From Stichopus chloronotus (Eukaryota > Echinodermata > Holothuroidea > Aspidochirotida > Stichopodidae): a DNA stretch of 64,000 nt. A program made the position numbers and the translations under genes. Shown piece by piece: positions 12,601 through 27,600 of the stretch. The stretch lies in assembly GCA_021234535.1 (NCBI GenBank), contig CM037830.1, forward strand, positions 6,174,170 to 6,238,169, given 5' to 3'. The notes under the pieces were generated by a model that saw nothing but the letters and a program-made list of their open reading frames with translations, ran no database searches and had not been told where the DNA came from. Numbering within the stretch: position 1 is the first letter of the stretch; each line of letters starts with the position of its first letter.

Positions 12601-15600
12601 AAACCATGGATGTCCGTGTTTGAGTGACTTCAAATTTGTGAGTACCATCAATCCACAAGCAAGAGTTAAGAGAGAAAGAAAAAAAAACAACAAAAAGAGA
12701 GTGAGTCACACCTGTGAAATATGGATATCAAACATTTTTATTGGATCCCATTTTGAGAGCATACTCCAGTGTTGTCATTGCAATAATTTTGCTTGCTCAT
12801 CAACGATGATGCGTACACTGATATAACTGCTTTGCTTTTGTTTTGTTTCCTAGGAAACAGAAGGCATAGTTACTTGCCTGGATGAAAGTAGACATGGTTT
12901 TGAATCTGGCGACTTTGTCACATTTTCTGAAGTTCAGGTAACGTCCATTTCCTGCTTGATTACGCGTTTCTGTAATCAGTGTTTGAGGATGACAATAGGT
13001 CTCCCAAATGAAAAATGTCATTCAGTTTACAGTAATCATTGTGTGTAGTCGTACTGATTCTTGGCCTATGAAGGTTCACATTTCAGGAAGGAGGCTTACT
13101 GATTTGTTGTACGTACTATGTGGAAGTACCTTATTGTGTATGGTTACCCAAGGCTATACCTACTTGACTTTGAGTGCCAGGTAATTGCAAGGTGACCACT
13201 TTGTATGATCCAGCTTCAAACCAGATTTTCATGAAAAAGTGTCTTACTGTGGCAACAGAAAAGAATGCAAATACAAATGTACCTAAGCAAATGACAGATG
13301 GGAGGAGTTTGTTGCTTTAAGTTTCAATTGGAATATAATTACTCGTTCACTGACTTCAGGTTAAGACAGATTCAGTTAAATGTACAAATTTGATTAACTG
13401 TTTATTTAAAATGCATTGACTTGTACTTTCACTCAGTTTGCTTTTCACCTAGATGATGTAAGGTGTATTCTTACAAAATATTGGCATAACATATTTTATT
13501 CATCATGAATTTCAAACTCATTGCTATTTTCAGTTTCATCATTAGTATATATAACAACCGGTATCACCCGGCATGGCCCCCACCCCTGGTTATTCTACTT
13601 GCTGAAAATTTTTCAATACATTGTATCACAAGAATAATAGCCAATAGAAACTTGTAGTTGTCTATGAAAACAGGAACATACATGAGTTTCTTTTACTTCA
13701 GCGTGTTCCTCGCAATTCCATACAGTTGGCTACATTTAAACAGAATTGCCCATAAGTTGCTTTGCGAGACAGTATTGTATCAACAAGGTAGCTAGTTCCT
13801 GCTCAATGTTTACTACCCAGTCCCACAATTGCTACCGTTTGCCTTTGTTAAAGTGAACAACAATGAAATTTCGGTCAACATCAGATGCTTTCTGTCATAT
13901 CATACATATTGTAAAGGTTGATTAACTAAAACTGTGAGATAATGTTGTATCAGGTTTTATTTGAGATAAAAATGAAATGATCATTTCATCACATATTCCA
14001 TGTGACATTCTGTTAATTCATCTAACCCTTGTGAAAATAATTTAGAAATCGGAAACACCGCTGTCTGCAGTAGGCAGCTGGCTATCTAATAACTATCAGT
14101 CAGAAATTGTCTGGTCTGATTTAGGCAACGATAAAAAAGCTAGTTTCAAGTGCATTTCTGCATACTTATTTCATCAACACAATGATAAAACTTTTCATAC
14201 TTAGCCATTCATACATTCATTCAGGGCAGGTAGTTTGTAGTTTTTCTGGACATTGTTGCTGCTTTTGTTCACTCGATCTTGTTCACGTTTTGTAACATTT
14301 TTGCATGGCCACTGTCGTTTAACAGGGTATGACAGAGCTGAACGGTTGTGAGCCACGGAAGATCAAGGTCATGGGGCCTTACACATTCAGCATCGGGGAC
14401 ACGACAGGTTTATCTGACTACAAAAGGGGAGGGATCGTCACACAAGTCAATATGCCCTCCAATGTCAGTTTTGTAAGTCATAATTGATTTTATTCTGATT
14501 ACCTAGCCTGGTGTTTGTCTGTGAGTGCACGTTGTCTGCTTTGCAGTGACACGTTGGATGGTCATGTGAGTGTGTTTCACTTGAAGTGTTTAGTGCCCAT
14601 TGAGATATTTTCTATGCCAACTTTTATTGAAGAACAAAATACTTTGCATCTTTTAAATGTGTGAATGATTTAGTTTGAATTTTTCAGAAAGAGGTCAGTT
14701 GTGTTTGAATATGTTATCAAAGTGTTTTGTGATTCACTAACATGGTTGTTAAGATTTTTTCCATTTTTATCTCAGATGTGACTTCTTTGTAGAGATTTTT
14801 CAGTGTTTGTATGTCTAACTCTGTTTCATGGCAATCTAAGATTCATTAGTGTATATATGTGTATCACCAAGTGTGTGCTGATGATGGATGTTAACATCGA
14901 TACCGGCTATGTCAACAAATTTTGACGTCAATGGATATTAATGGATATATCTGAAATAAAATATTGATACTATTATACATAAATAAGTGATCAACAAAAC
15001 AAATTGCATAGCTGAAGTACACTCTGGCATGTTTCTACTTGTTTTTCTGGAATAATTTCACCATATGTCTTGATTGTACAGCATCTGAGATTCTGGCCAG
15101 TGATATTCCCAGGTAAACAACTGGATAAATGTAAATCCCTCACCACATGTTTTGAAATCATTTCCTCTCTCTAGTTGTGACAGTTACATTTTACAGAATA
15201 CCGATATATGTTGGCACCAGTTTATTGTAGATTGATGTTGGATTTTTCTTTAATACTGGTGAATGCTGATACAGCAGCATACTAGGTCAAAAATTTGAAC
15301 CTGTTACCTGCCATAGGTGGTCAATCGGGAAACCCGAAAATAAATTTCTGTTAGGCTACAGTATGAGTTTGTTGTAAGTCGTGGTACCACATTTTGCTTT
15401 GTGTGTTAATACAATACCACGTATCTTACGTAAAGGCATAGCAGTTAGATGTTCACAGTTGCATACGTGCTGAATTTTGGCACACGTGCAATGTACATAG
15501 AGAAATTTTGGACCCCGGGTGCAATTTTAGAGTCAATTCCTGACATAGCTGGCTGGAGGATGCTATCACTAGTCATTGTGCCCTTATCTTATCTCTGTAT

Positions 15601-18600
15601 TTCCATACTCATGACCTCCCATCCTCATCCCTTTCCACAGAAATCGATCGCAGAAGCTATGGCCGATCCAGAATTCGTCATCACAGACTTCGCTAAATTT
15701 GAGAGACCCGGACAGCTGCACATTGGATTCCAGACCTTGCACAAGTACATCAAAACGTTTGGAAGTTCACCTAAACCAAGGAATAAGGTGAGACTGAGTC
15801 AGATGTCAGTGGTGATGCAGGGCTGCTTCTTGGCACTGCACAGTTAGTGCCATCATTTGATTTACATTCCCATTCAGTTTGTGACCAGTGAGCAACAGTC
15901 CCTTCAAGATCTGACATCGATTTATCTTAATCTTGGATCATAGAAACAAAATCAACAATTGTATTCTTTTGTCCTAAGGAGACTAATCTTTTCTTGTCTA
16001 TTTTATTCCCTTATTTTGCACTCTTTAAATTTTGCCCATCTCTCTTTAGGCCGATGCCGAGAAATTCATCTTGTTAGCGAAAGAAGTCAACTCCGAGTGT
16101 GATAAAAATGCCAAAGTGGAACAGGTGGATGAAAAGCTGATGGAAATGTTGGCATACAATGCATCTGGTGACATTTGCCCTATGCAGGCTGTGATTGGTG
16201 GAATTGCTGCCCAGGAAGTTATGAAGGTAATTACAAGGTGTAGAATGTTCCCAAAGTCTAGATTTACAAGAAACTATGTTTTAGAGGTTGGAAATTAAAT
16301 CCCATTCATCCAGCTCCGATCTTCATAGCTTGTCCCATTGCTGAGATATAAAATGTCAACAGATATTCCCCTGTATTTAAAATGGTCAATGCTGCAAGAA
16401 GTTATAATGTCCTTCTTGTGCAACTCACAAATACCTGCTTTTGTAACTATTGAAATTGTTTATGTAACCTGGAAAAGTTCTCTGTTTTCTTGCAAAGTAT
16501 AATGTGTGAGGAGGACTTGCATGGTCAAGTCATTCCACAACACGAAAGCAGTGATAACATTTTGTGACAAGGTGCAGTGGCTATTGAAAAAAAAACAAAG
16601 AAAGTTATTAGAGTGGTACAAGAATGACATGACAAACTATTGTGTTGTCTACCATTGGACATTGAGTGACTAAACATCAACATATTATATCTCAGCTCAG
16701 GAATGTCTTGTGAAGAAGTGAGTAGCACCAGTTGAATCCATTGTTTTAACTTTGTGACAGGTATTTTAGAAATTTTTGACTGAATTTTTGACCCGTACCC
16801 TACTCAGTGCCTGTGTTTTTCTTTCTCATTTCTCTCCTCCTCCTCATGTCCCAGCCAATTTTGCTACATCCTTTACAGGCTTTACCATTACTACATTTTC
16901 ACCAGAAGTTGAAATCCCACATGCATCACAGCTGGCATGTTAGCCTTCTTTTGCTTACTGCCAACTTCTGTTGTACCTGTTTTCGTTGCACCCATATTTA
17001 CTTCAAGTGATCTCATTTCTTGATCTACTGACATGATGCCACAAGTATAACAAAGAAATCAAAACTAGAAAAATGGAAATGATACTAGATTGATATTTTA
17101 GCCATGATGTTAAGTTCCTTAAAAGGAATCAATTCTGCAGAACCACATATGTCACAAATTGTTTCATGTTAACACAGGTCTGAGTATTTGATGATCTGAG
17201 TAGTTGATGCAAGTGACTATAAATTGGATCAAATGATGTGGACTTCTGCTTAATGAATGTTTTGTTTATTTTTTCCTTAGGCTTGCAGTGGCAAGTTTAA
17301 CCCCATCAAGCAATGGTTGTATTTTGACTCCCTGGAGTGTTACCCGGAGGAGGGAGAAATCACGGAGGCTGATTGTCAAGCTGTGAGTATTTGATCTATC
17401 TTAGGAACATTTTACTCATGATAGTGAGCTAAATGTAACCTCGTTGTAAATCTGGGTTCTGCCATAGCCGCATTTGCCGAGTCAGATGTGGTAACTTACA
17501 TTATTGGACCTATTAATGAACTGAACTTGTGCATATATCAATTTCAAATTCGGTAATGGATTTAATAGGAATTGGTCGCTCTGAACATTGTGTATACATA
17601 CTTTATTTGTCCTCATTGAATAACTCCTAAACCCGAAGAAGTTTTGTAATTTTTGGATTTGAATCTCTCTGCATTTGATGAGTTACATTTATTCTGTTTG
17701 TAAACCTCAGTGCATCAGTGAGTATTATCAGTTCATCTCATTGAGTGTCATTACATCGGTGAGCGGCTGTCTGTCGATCGGTGTGTGTCGATACATCGTT
17801 GAGCTACGTTTGTCCTCTCGTGTAATCACACGTAAACGGATGAGTGATGCCCATTCTCTTCTTGAATGTCAGTGCATCATTGAAACAATTGTCAATCCAT
17901 CTTGATAGTCGTCAGTATAAATATTTATTTGATCTTTGTTTTTTTTTCAGAGTGGTACAAGGTATCAGAATCAAATCAGTGTAATGGGGGCAGACTTTCA
18001 GAGGAAATTAGTCCAACAAAAATATTTCATGGTGAGAATTTTCAGTATCCTGAAATTGCTTTTTCAGCAAGTAAATGTATGCTTGTCAGGTATTGCCTTA
18101 TGTTCCCTTGTACTAAACTAATTGTATTTCACATTTATGGTAGAATGCATTCGCTTTTTGCTCCGTTTCTTTCCAAGTGAGATTCTTGTGTGGAAAAAGT
18201 TGGTTTAAATCATATATTGTAAGTGATGTAATATGTTTACACGAAGTTTCTCTTTTATGAAGTATCATGGTTTGTCTTTGAACGCACTGTACTTAAATTC
18301 CAACGTGCTATGTATTACCAGTTCGTTTCCATTTTTGGGGCTCCCCCATAAGCATTTTTCGTGTTGGTAAAGACCAATTAACCCCCAACAGAGAGAAATG
18401 AACCCTCTTTGCCCTGCTTCCTTTTGAAAGGTCGGCACTGGAGCCATTGGTTGTGAGCTTCTGAAGAATTTTGCCATGATGGGTTTGGCCTCCTCAAAGG
18501 AGGGTTCCATCACAGTCACCGACATGGACATCATCGAAAAGTCGAATCTCAACAGACAGTTTCTCTTCAGGCCGCATGATGTGCAGGTTAGTGATTAGTA

Positions 18601-21600
18601 ATTGTGTGATCTTTGATGTCTTTGAAGTTTGACAAAACTTTCCACCTTCACCACACCATGTTCAAAGAGATGAGAAATACAAGTCTTGAAAGGCTCTGGG
18701 ATGAAATGAATTGATTACAAACATCAAACAGCAGTTGAAGAGACACCAGTGAAAAAGATTGAAACTTCATAAGGTATAGATTTTGTAGGTGGAACCATAC
18801 CTCAATAGTATATGTCTTGCTAGCATGTACTGTGTGGAAGTTTTGGATTGTAAGACAAATCAATATTTCACATTGGTGCATCACATTATGGAAAATCCCT
18901 AATGTCTTACCAGATGAAGTGATTAAACACACTTTGTATTTCTCCATGAAATCTACAGAATGTTTTATCTCGTCCAAATTGCACTTTTCACAGAAACTGA
19001 AATCAGTGACAGCAGCGAACGCGGCGAAAGTGATGAACCCAGACTTGAACATCGTCGCTCATCAGAACAGAGTGGGACCAGAGACTGAAAACATCTATAA
19101 TGACGATTTTTTTGAAAATCTGACCGGAGTAGCCAACGCCCTCGACAATGTAGATGCTCGTGAGTGTTCAGTAATGTCACCTGGGATACTCGTGTGAACT
19201 ATGTCACTGATGAAACCCCCCCCCCCAGTGGAGGAGAAAACAAACCAAAATTGGAAGGTTTTAGTGTTAAATAGTTAAATAGTTACAGTCAAGGTGTTAC
19301 AGTACTGTCTTACAGTACAGTAGTGTTACAGTACAGTCTTAGTGTTACAGTTTTAGTGTTAAATGGTACATCTCCGTGAAGATGGTGGTTGGGAATGATG
19401 AAAACCAGTAACAACTTATGAAGCACTGGTTTGGTAGTATGGGTTATTAGGTCTGTAGATTTATGACATATGGCTCACAGTGCCGGGGAGGGGGAGGGGT
19501 TGGACAGGTTGTGACAGAGCTGTTCTGCAAGCTTGCCTGGCTCAAGTTTGGGTCATTGTTGTTCATGTCTTAATTCATCTAACTTTTTATGGTTAAATAA
19601 TTTTCCCGATGTGCAATAAGTATGTGTTATGTAGGTGTCTCAAGTCAGTTATCCTGGACTTGCTGAGTAAATTCTGTTACTAAAATTTGTTGTAGTTTCT
19701 TCCGATCAAATTTGGAAGACCTCGTTCTGAAAGCAATTTTGCTCTGATTGTGGAAGTTGACGGATGCACTCACAAACCAGTTAGCAGAAATTGTCAAAAG
19801 AATTATGTAGCAGTTAGAGGTAGAATTTCACCCAGTGAGTGATGTCCTGCTACTGGTTTCTTTTATTCCTTGGACTATCGCAGGTATGTACATGGACCGA
19901 AGGTGTGTCTACTACCGCAAGTCTCTTCTGGAGTCTGGTACCTTAGGGACCAAGGGCAATGTACAGGTGGTCCTACCCTTTTTGACTGAGTCTTATTCCT
20001 CTTCACAAGACCCTCCAGAGAAATCCATTCCTATCTGTACCTTGAAGAACTTTCCCAATGCCATTGAGCACACCATTCAGTGGGCCAGAGACGAATTTGA
20101 GGGCCTCTTCAGAAATCCACAGGAAAATGTTTCCCTGTATATCAAGTGAGCCTGCATTTCTTTTCAATTTTGTGTTGTGTGTCTGTCAGTGAGGATCTGT
20201 TGCACAGAACCCAAAGATAGCATACTATTGTATTAAAGGCTTTGTTAAGGGAGTTCATGTCAACACTGATGAAACACTTACTGCCACTCATGCTGCAGAA
20301 ATAGCCTGTTGTGGATTGCAGAGATCTCATAAGGGTGGATTACACAGCAGAGGCTCAAGCAAGGAGTGAGCTGTGCAGGGTAGCAATATGCACCCTCTCA
20401 AGTCACAGTGTGACTGTGTCAAGGCAATAATGTAAATATGTCAACTTTCCCCTCCCTGTTGGGTGCTGCTACAGCTGCACCCAATACAACAGATTTTAAA
20501 GACTAATACTGCCTACGGAATGATGAAGGACAGATTTAGCTGTCTGCAGGGGTACTGGGATTTCAAAATTCATTGTTTTTTGTGGCAATTGTTGTGCAGT
20601 CATAGTTCAAGTTTTCATAGATAACTCTCTGGTGGTGTTGCTAAGTGGCAAAGCTTGTTACTTGTGCTGGACAGTCATGCAAGAAGTTTTTCCCTCACAT
20701 TAGAAAGATGCAATTAAAGGTGGAAGGTTGTGGGGGAGGGGGGTTGAGATTGCATGACCTCTTAGCATGTAGGGTGGCAAGAAGTGTTGATGTATTTTCT
20801 TTTGTCTGGTTTCATTGGTGACCTTTTTTGAGTATCAGAACTCTTGCTACACTTTTACCCTGAAGTCCACAAAACAGACATAAAAGAATTTGAAACCAAA
20901 AATGGCAAAGTGAGAAATTGGCTTGTAGGGGATAAGTTAATGATAAAACTAAACAGATGGAGAGCATTTATTCCTGTTACTGCTGCTTCCCTCTAATAAG
21001 AAGAGCTGATATCTATGCATCCAGTGTGAAAAACCAGACAATTGCATGTTCCTTGCTTTTTGTTCTGTTTTGCAGCGATCCAAAGTTTATGGAGCGTACC
21101 TTGAAACTTTCAGGTGTATTACCGGTAAGTGAGCGAGCAGTCACCAGGTGGGTGTCGTATATTGAAAAATCATGTTCGAGAATGTTTCGGCAGTCACAAC
21201 CGCTCTTGAACATGTAGGAATGATTCACTGCTTCCATTTTCTACTGCTGAATGATGAGTTTTAAAATGAACAACTGCATGTTGAAAATTGTCTTTTGATT
21301 TTAATTGTAAGCTTAAGTCATATTTTTAGACAAACAGAAAGTCTTAGCTATCAAGTTATTGGCCTCATTGCATGAAACTCAAGTAGCAAAGTCTGACATA
21401 AAAAATGAAGACGAAATTAGTTGGACCGCAAGAAAACAGAGGTTGGAGTTATCTGCATTTTTATTGAAATGTAAAATGTCAAATAGCAAAGTAAATTGAA
21501 AGATAAAAGTAAACAACCAAATTACTTCTCAGGCAACAATTTACTTCCATTGCTGTAAACAGTAAATTGTGTTGTTTGTTTTCAGGCTGAATTTGTAAGA

Positions 21601-24600
21601 TTACTTAAAAACAATTTGGTCAATTATGAAGTAGAGTGATCTGATTTGAAAGATTCTTGATTAACCACCAGAAGGTCTCCATGTCAGTAGCCATTGCTGT
21701 CATGCTGGTTAATAAGTCCCCACTCATTTTAATTATCTCTGATGATAGATGGAAACTTTAGAAGGCATTAAGAAGACGCTCGTGGATGATAAACCGAGTT
21801 CATTCTCCGACTGCATCTTGTGGGCCCGTCTCCACTGGGAGGAACAGTTCAGTAACCAGATTAAGCAATTGCTTTATAATTTCCCACCTGACCAGGTAAT
21901 GGAAGAGAAGGTTTAGTCCTTTGCAATTTGCAGTTATTTGGCCCTGAATTCTTATTCTCTTGGTGCATGGGTGTGTATGTTTTGAATTCTTTAATTCAGG
22001 AATTAATGTTTCATAATCATGTTGTTCTGTTTGTAACACAAACATCAACTGAAAAGTTTGTAACTTTATCAGCAGTTCTACTTAGCTGCAATAAGTCGAA
22101 ACTTCTCAAACCAACGTGGTTAAGATGTAGGAAAGAAGAAGAAGACCAGAAGAGTAAAACATTATTTCATTCCAGCCTTTAATCTCAAGTATTTGATTGG
22201 TGATTATGCAGTTTATGCAAATCAGTCAGTTTTACGGAAACCAACTGCGTTATCCTCCTCAGGTTACCTCATCAGGAGCTCCATTCTGGTCTGGTCCTAA
22301 ACGCTGCCCACATCCGTTGACATTTGACCTGAACAATGTAAGTAGGGTAACTTGATTCACTGGCTTCTAGCAAAGTTAAAGATTTGGGTCAAGTATAATT
22401 GCTTTCTACTGGACAATTTTCTGAGCATTAATGTTTATATGTAGTTGTAATAAAGAAAGATTTTCAGTGACAAACTGCACAAAATGTTTTCCCGATAAAA
22501 ACAGTGCTTTGTGATTTTATGGTGTATTTGTCTGTTTTCACCGCAAAGTGCCAATCTGTCTGTTCAAACTGGCAATCTGATGATTTCTGATGATCAGCAT
22601 TAGTTGGTGGCACTTTCTTACTTGATTATTTCCTTAGGATATGCATGTAGACTATATTCTAGCTGCTGCCAACCTTAAAGCCCTTTCCTACGGCTTGAAA
22701 CAAACCCGGGACAGATCGTACATCATCGAAGAATTACGGAAAGTACATGTACCAGAGTTCAAGCCAAAAGAAGGTACCATACATATTGTATTAAATTTCT
22801 TTTATTCGTTTTGCATTATACTATGCAGTTTTGGCTCTTCTCTTTGGTTTAAGCTTTCACAAAAAAGCAATGTACTCTTTGCTTCATTGAGGTAAAAAGA
22901 TGTTCTTATTTGTCAAGTTCACTTTCACGCCAAAAGTCTCACCCTAGTATACTCTTTCTCAGCACCCCTCAACCTCTCCTCCTCCATCCCTCTTATTCAG
23001 AACAGTTCCCTCAGGCTATGCTCATTATCATGTAGAATCTCTTTGATTGGGAGCATATTCTGGCTGTTGTGAGTTGTCTGATTAAGCTGCGTCAAGGGGG
23101 AGTCTTATCTGAAGCATTCTATCTTTGTAGGTGTCAAGATATCTGTCACCGACGCAGAGGCTCAGGCTTCAGCGCAGGAATCTGCCGATGAGGAATCGAT
23201 ACAGAGCATCATTCAAGCCTTGCCCCCTCCAAGCAAGCTGAAGAATCTCGTCATCACTCCTATAGAGTTTGAGAAGGTAAGGGTGTCATGACAAACTCAC
23301 GGTGGTTTGGTTAGATCCAAGTCCCAATAGACTGTAATATGTACTTGATGTTGGATGTTAATCAACATGAATATTCATGATCACTTGAACTGCCATTAAA
23401 GTTACAGTCAAGGTGGGCCTCTCTGGCTATTCATGACCATTCAAGATTGTGATCATGTTAATGGTTATGTATAGTCTGCATATGCAACAGGACTAAATGT
23501 TACTATTCATCGCTCTGGGATTTACATTATGACTGTTTGAAATTGCATTCAGTGCTATGATGTGACTAAACATTGCACTCTACATGCCATTTCCAGTGAG
23601 GAAGTTCACTTAGAGTATTCAGGACCATTTGTAATATGTCAGTTTGTTTGTAGCACTGGTGGACATACTATTTATGCTTGTAGTAATTCTATTCATCATG
23701 TATGCTGGGAATTGCGTGCTATGATTATTCATGAGATTGTTCATGGTACCAGCCAATCCCCACATGGTACTGTATCATACGTGTTCATGCCTTCTTGAGA
23801 GGAACATACCCTAACCATTATGGTATATCTGGATATCATGTCATGTTCTATCATGCATAAAAGGTCTTCTTGAGACATAATTTTAGCATGTTATATCTTT
23901 TTTGTGAGGGCTAGGTGATGGCACCACCCAGCTGGGACAATATTTTTTATTCTGTGCTTTCATCTCTCACATCATAGCAACTGTGTTGCCAATAAAAGCA
24001 GTGTGGATGACATGCTTATTTATGTTTACATCAGATATTGGTAACAAACTGTTTGTATTGTTAGTTCTAGTGCTCAGAAGTATGATGTGAGTATAGAGTA
24101 GTTAATTGCGAAAGAAATTGTCCCAGTGGCAGATTGTACCATTAAACATTCATTACCACTCACTCAGTGCATTGGGATGTACACTTAGCCCATTCCTGAC
24201 CGTTGAGAATGCCCCTTATGTCGACCACTACATGTGTTGTGAATATTCATGACAGTACTATTTATTGTGCTGTTTGTGTATACCATGAGAATTTTCAAAG
24301 CCATGTCATTGTACTTTTCACCATCTTGTGGAATTATGTGTTATATGACTGGTTATGGTCATTTTAAGGACCCTGACATTGGGGTGTTGGTGTATCTTAC
24401 GTTATAGAATAGATATAACATCATCAAGTATTCGCTTTGTCAGAGGAATTTTATCGTGTGATTTAATTTTTCAGGACGATGATACCAATTTTCACATGGA
24501 TTTCATCTGTGCTACCTCTAACCTCAGAGCAGAAAATTATGAAATACCGCCTGCTGATAAGCATAAGGTACGTAAGTGCGTTATGGATGGTTCAAGCTTT

Positions 24601-27600
24601 CTAAGGCCTACAATTGGCCTCTGGTAAACAAAGTAAACACTGATGACTGTATGTCTTGATCTGTGGCTTTGTCAGAATTCTGCTTCTGAAACAGTATATA
24701 TATATGGAGATCAGAAAGTCCTTCCAGGCTCAACAATTGTGGAAAAATATGAAAAAAGGTGGTGCCTCAAAGTCGATGGATGCATTTTTGATTCCTTGCC
24801 GAAGGCAGAGGAATCTATGCGATGGTGATGTCGTGTGTGTGTGTGTGTGTGTATGCATGTATGTGCGTGTGTGACGCCTGCTTGTAAACACGATATCTCG
24901 AGAAGCGTAACTCTGAGTGATCTCATACTTGGCATGTAGATTGCCCATATTGAGTAGATGATCCCTATTGTTTTTGGTTGAGGTCAAAGGTCATTTGGGG
25001 TCACTAGAGGTCAAAAGGTAAATACCTTGAAAATTGCTTGTAAACACGATATCTCCAGAAGAGTAACTCTGAGTGATCTCATACTTGGCATGAAGGTTGC
25101 CCTTATTGAGTAGATGATCCCTATTGTTTTTGGTGGAGGTCAAAGGTCATTTGGGGTCAACAGGGGTCAAATTGTGAAAACCTTGTAAACACGATATCTC
25201 AAGAAAGGAAGCTTGTGGAAATCTCATGTTTAGTATGTAGTTGCAACATGTTGAGTAAAGGAACCCTATTGTTTTCAGTGGAGGTCAAAGGTCATTTGGG
25301 GTCAACAGGGGTCAAATTGTGAAAACCATGTAAACACGATATCTCAAGAAGAGAAGCTTGAGCAGATGTCATATGAAGTGGGTAGGTGTATTTTATTGAG
25401 TACAAGGGTCACCAGAGGTCAAAAGGTAAATACCTTGAAAATTGCTTGTAAACACGATATTTCCAGAACGGTTAATGTGAGAGATCTCATAGTTAGCGTG
25501 TGGATTGCCTATATCGAGTAGATGATCCTTATTTTTTTTGGCAGAGGTGAAAGGTCATTTGGGGTCATGGGAGGTCAAAATGTGAAAAACTTGAATCTAC
25601 AATATTTAAAGAACGGTCCTTCTAGTGAATTTTATACTTGTAATGTAGAATCCTCTTGTTGATTTGAGAACTTCTTTTAGGACATACCAACATAGTCTCT
25701 TCGATAACCATAAAGAAAAGATGAAGACAACATTAAATTTGGTATCAAAGATTATTATTTTGCAAACCTTTTGCCACTATCCTCATAAGGACATGTGAGC
25801 ATGCATGAATTGTAAATTGGAATTGATTAAATATACCACGGGTTATTAGCTTTATAAAAAGAACTAAATTACTGATCATTTGGATCGTGCATGAACTGTG
25901 ATTGCTTAATTGAATGAATCAAATTGTAACTGACCCCCCTCTGTTCAAATTGGTCACTGTTATCTGACATAATTTATCACAGTTGACTGCCAGTAGAAAC
26001 CACAATGTCCAGAATAAATCATACAGTCTGTTGAGCCAGGTGCTCAATGGACTTAACCATTTACTGTATAAACAGTGTCTCTGTTTAGCCCTTAAAGGGA
26101 AATAGGGCGTTTGTTTTACAGAAAACAACCATATTTTTAAAACCATTATTTGTGGACATAGAATGATAGATTATTCAAAATAACTAATTACAGTAGCCTT
26201 ATTTTCAAGGAATAAGATTCTCACAGATCAGAAATTTAGCTATTTGTTGCTCAACAATAATTTGTTCACCCAAACTTTTTAAAATTCAAATGATGCATCC
26301 GTTACTCATCACATGCATAATGTTTTGAGGAGATGAAGCTTTGACAGATATTTATTGATGAGACTGAATGGTTTAACAATGGTTGAGGCGAATTTCTTTG
26401 TATGCCATGTTGGTGTATTCTAAACGCCCTATTTCACTTTACAGTAGTTCAGGTAAGCTTTAAACAAATGACTACTGTGTATCAAACCAGGGAAACTTGT
26501 ACTGTGTGTTGTGTCTTTAAGTAGACTAAAGGCAAAATTGCAAGTCATGCTAGGTTCTTGTTTAATAGGAATATCAGTTTTTGCTAATTTTCAAGGACCT
26601 CATAGCCATTGGGAAGGGCATCATGCCAAAAATCAAATACGAAAGAGCTGCCACCAATAGCTGTAACTCGACAAAATAAAGTGCTATAATTTTGATTAAA
26701 TAAACATGTTTACCTTTTACCGTTTATCCATTTGGGAGTTTTCTCATATTTGTGTAGGTCAAAGGTTATTTGGGGTGACAAAAGGTCAAAACCTTGTATG
26801 CATGATATTTTAAGGGTGATAAATAAGAGGGATCTTATACTTAGTTTGTGAATTGTTCATATTTAGCATGTTGATGGCCATATAGGGTAGGTGATCCCTA
26901 TTGTTTTAAGTGGAGGTGAAAGGTCATTTTGGGTCACGAGATTTCAAAAGGTTTTGACCTTACTAAGATGGTATCTCAAGTAGTATAACTGTGTGGGATC
27001 TCATGCTTGTCATGTGGGCGATTCATGTTTGTTACAATATATATCATGAGGCAAGGAATCACTAAGCCTTTTGGCTTTCTAGTTTAATTGAATATCTGTT
27101 TGACAGCATGGTTATTACCACTGGAGAAATTGCCTTGCCCACTCCAATATAGATTGTGGTTAGCCGATGGGCTTCTTGAATAGATATAAATCGCTGTCAT
27201 TTGGAACACTGCCCTGAGTATATTGGTACCTTTAATGTAACTCATATTCATTGCTCTATCAATATCATGGCATTGCTGTTTATGTTAGATTCAAACATCT
27301 TCTTTAACTGTCTGCTTATGTTTGTTTTCCTCCTCTTCAGGTTGTTAGACAGTAGGCTAGTACTTTTTAAAAGGTCACTGTGAATTTTGTATGTTATGTA
27401 CATAGCAGATCATTTTCCATGTATCTGGTCTCTCCCTTCAGACTAAAGGTATTGCTGGTAAGATCATCCCTGCCATAGCAACGACCACATCAGCTGTAGC
27501 AGGCCTGGTGTGCCTGGAACTCTTCAAGATGGTCAACGGCAACAAGAAACTCGAAAGCTACAAGAATGGGTTCATCAACCTTGCTCTGCCGTTTTACGGT

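Larger units (their letters stand above)
648..16226 (+). other. UBA1: UBA1 N-terminal half: inactive adenylation domain, FCCH and four-helix bundle
   Basis: These seven exons encode the part of E1 that frames the ubiquitin-binding cleft. The first carries [11 protein letters not shown] and GLGVEIAKN, the pseudo-Rossmann start of the inactive adenylation half. Exons 12854-12937 and 14326-14472 ([15 protein letters not shown], then GPYTFSI) match the first catalytic cysteine half-domain. Exon 15641-15787 ([18 protein letters not shown]) leads into the four-helix bundle and exon 16050-16226 ends with [10 protein letters not shown], which returns to the adenylation fold. Assignments rest on remembered human UBA1 domain order. 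No insertion or frame break is seen. Confidence 0.9.

Noticed and set aside
18265..18552. Open reading frame on the minus strand
   Set aside because: It is antisense to UBA1 exon 18431-18586, whose plus-strand frame is conserved.
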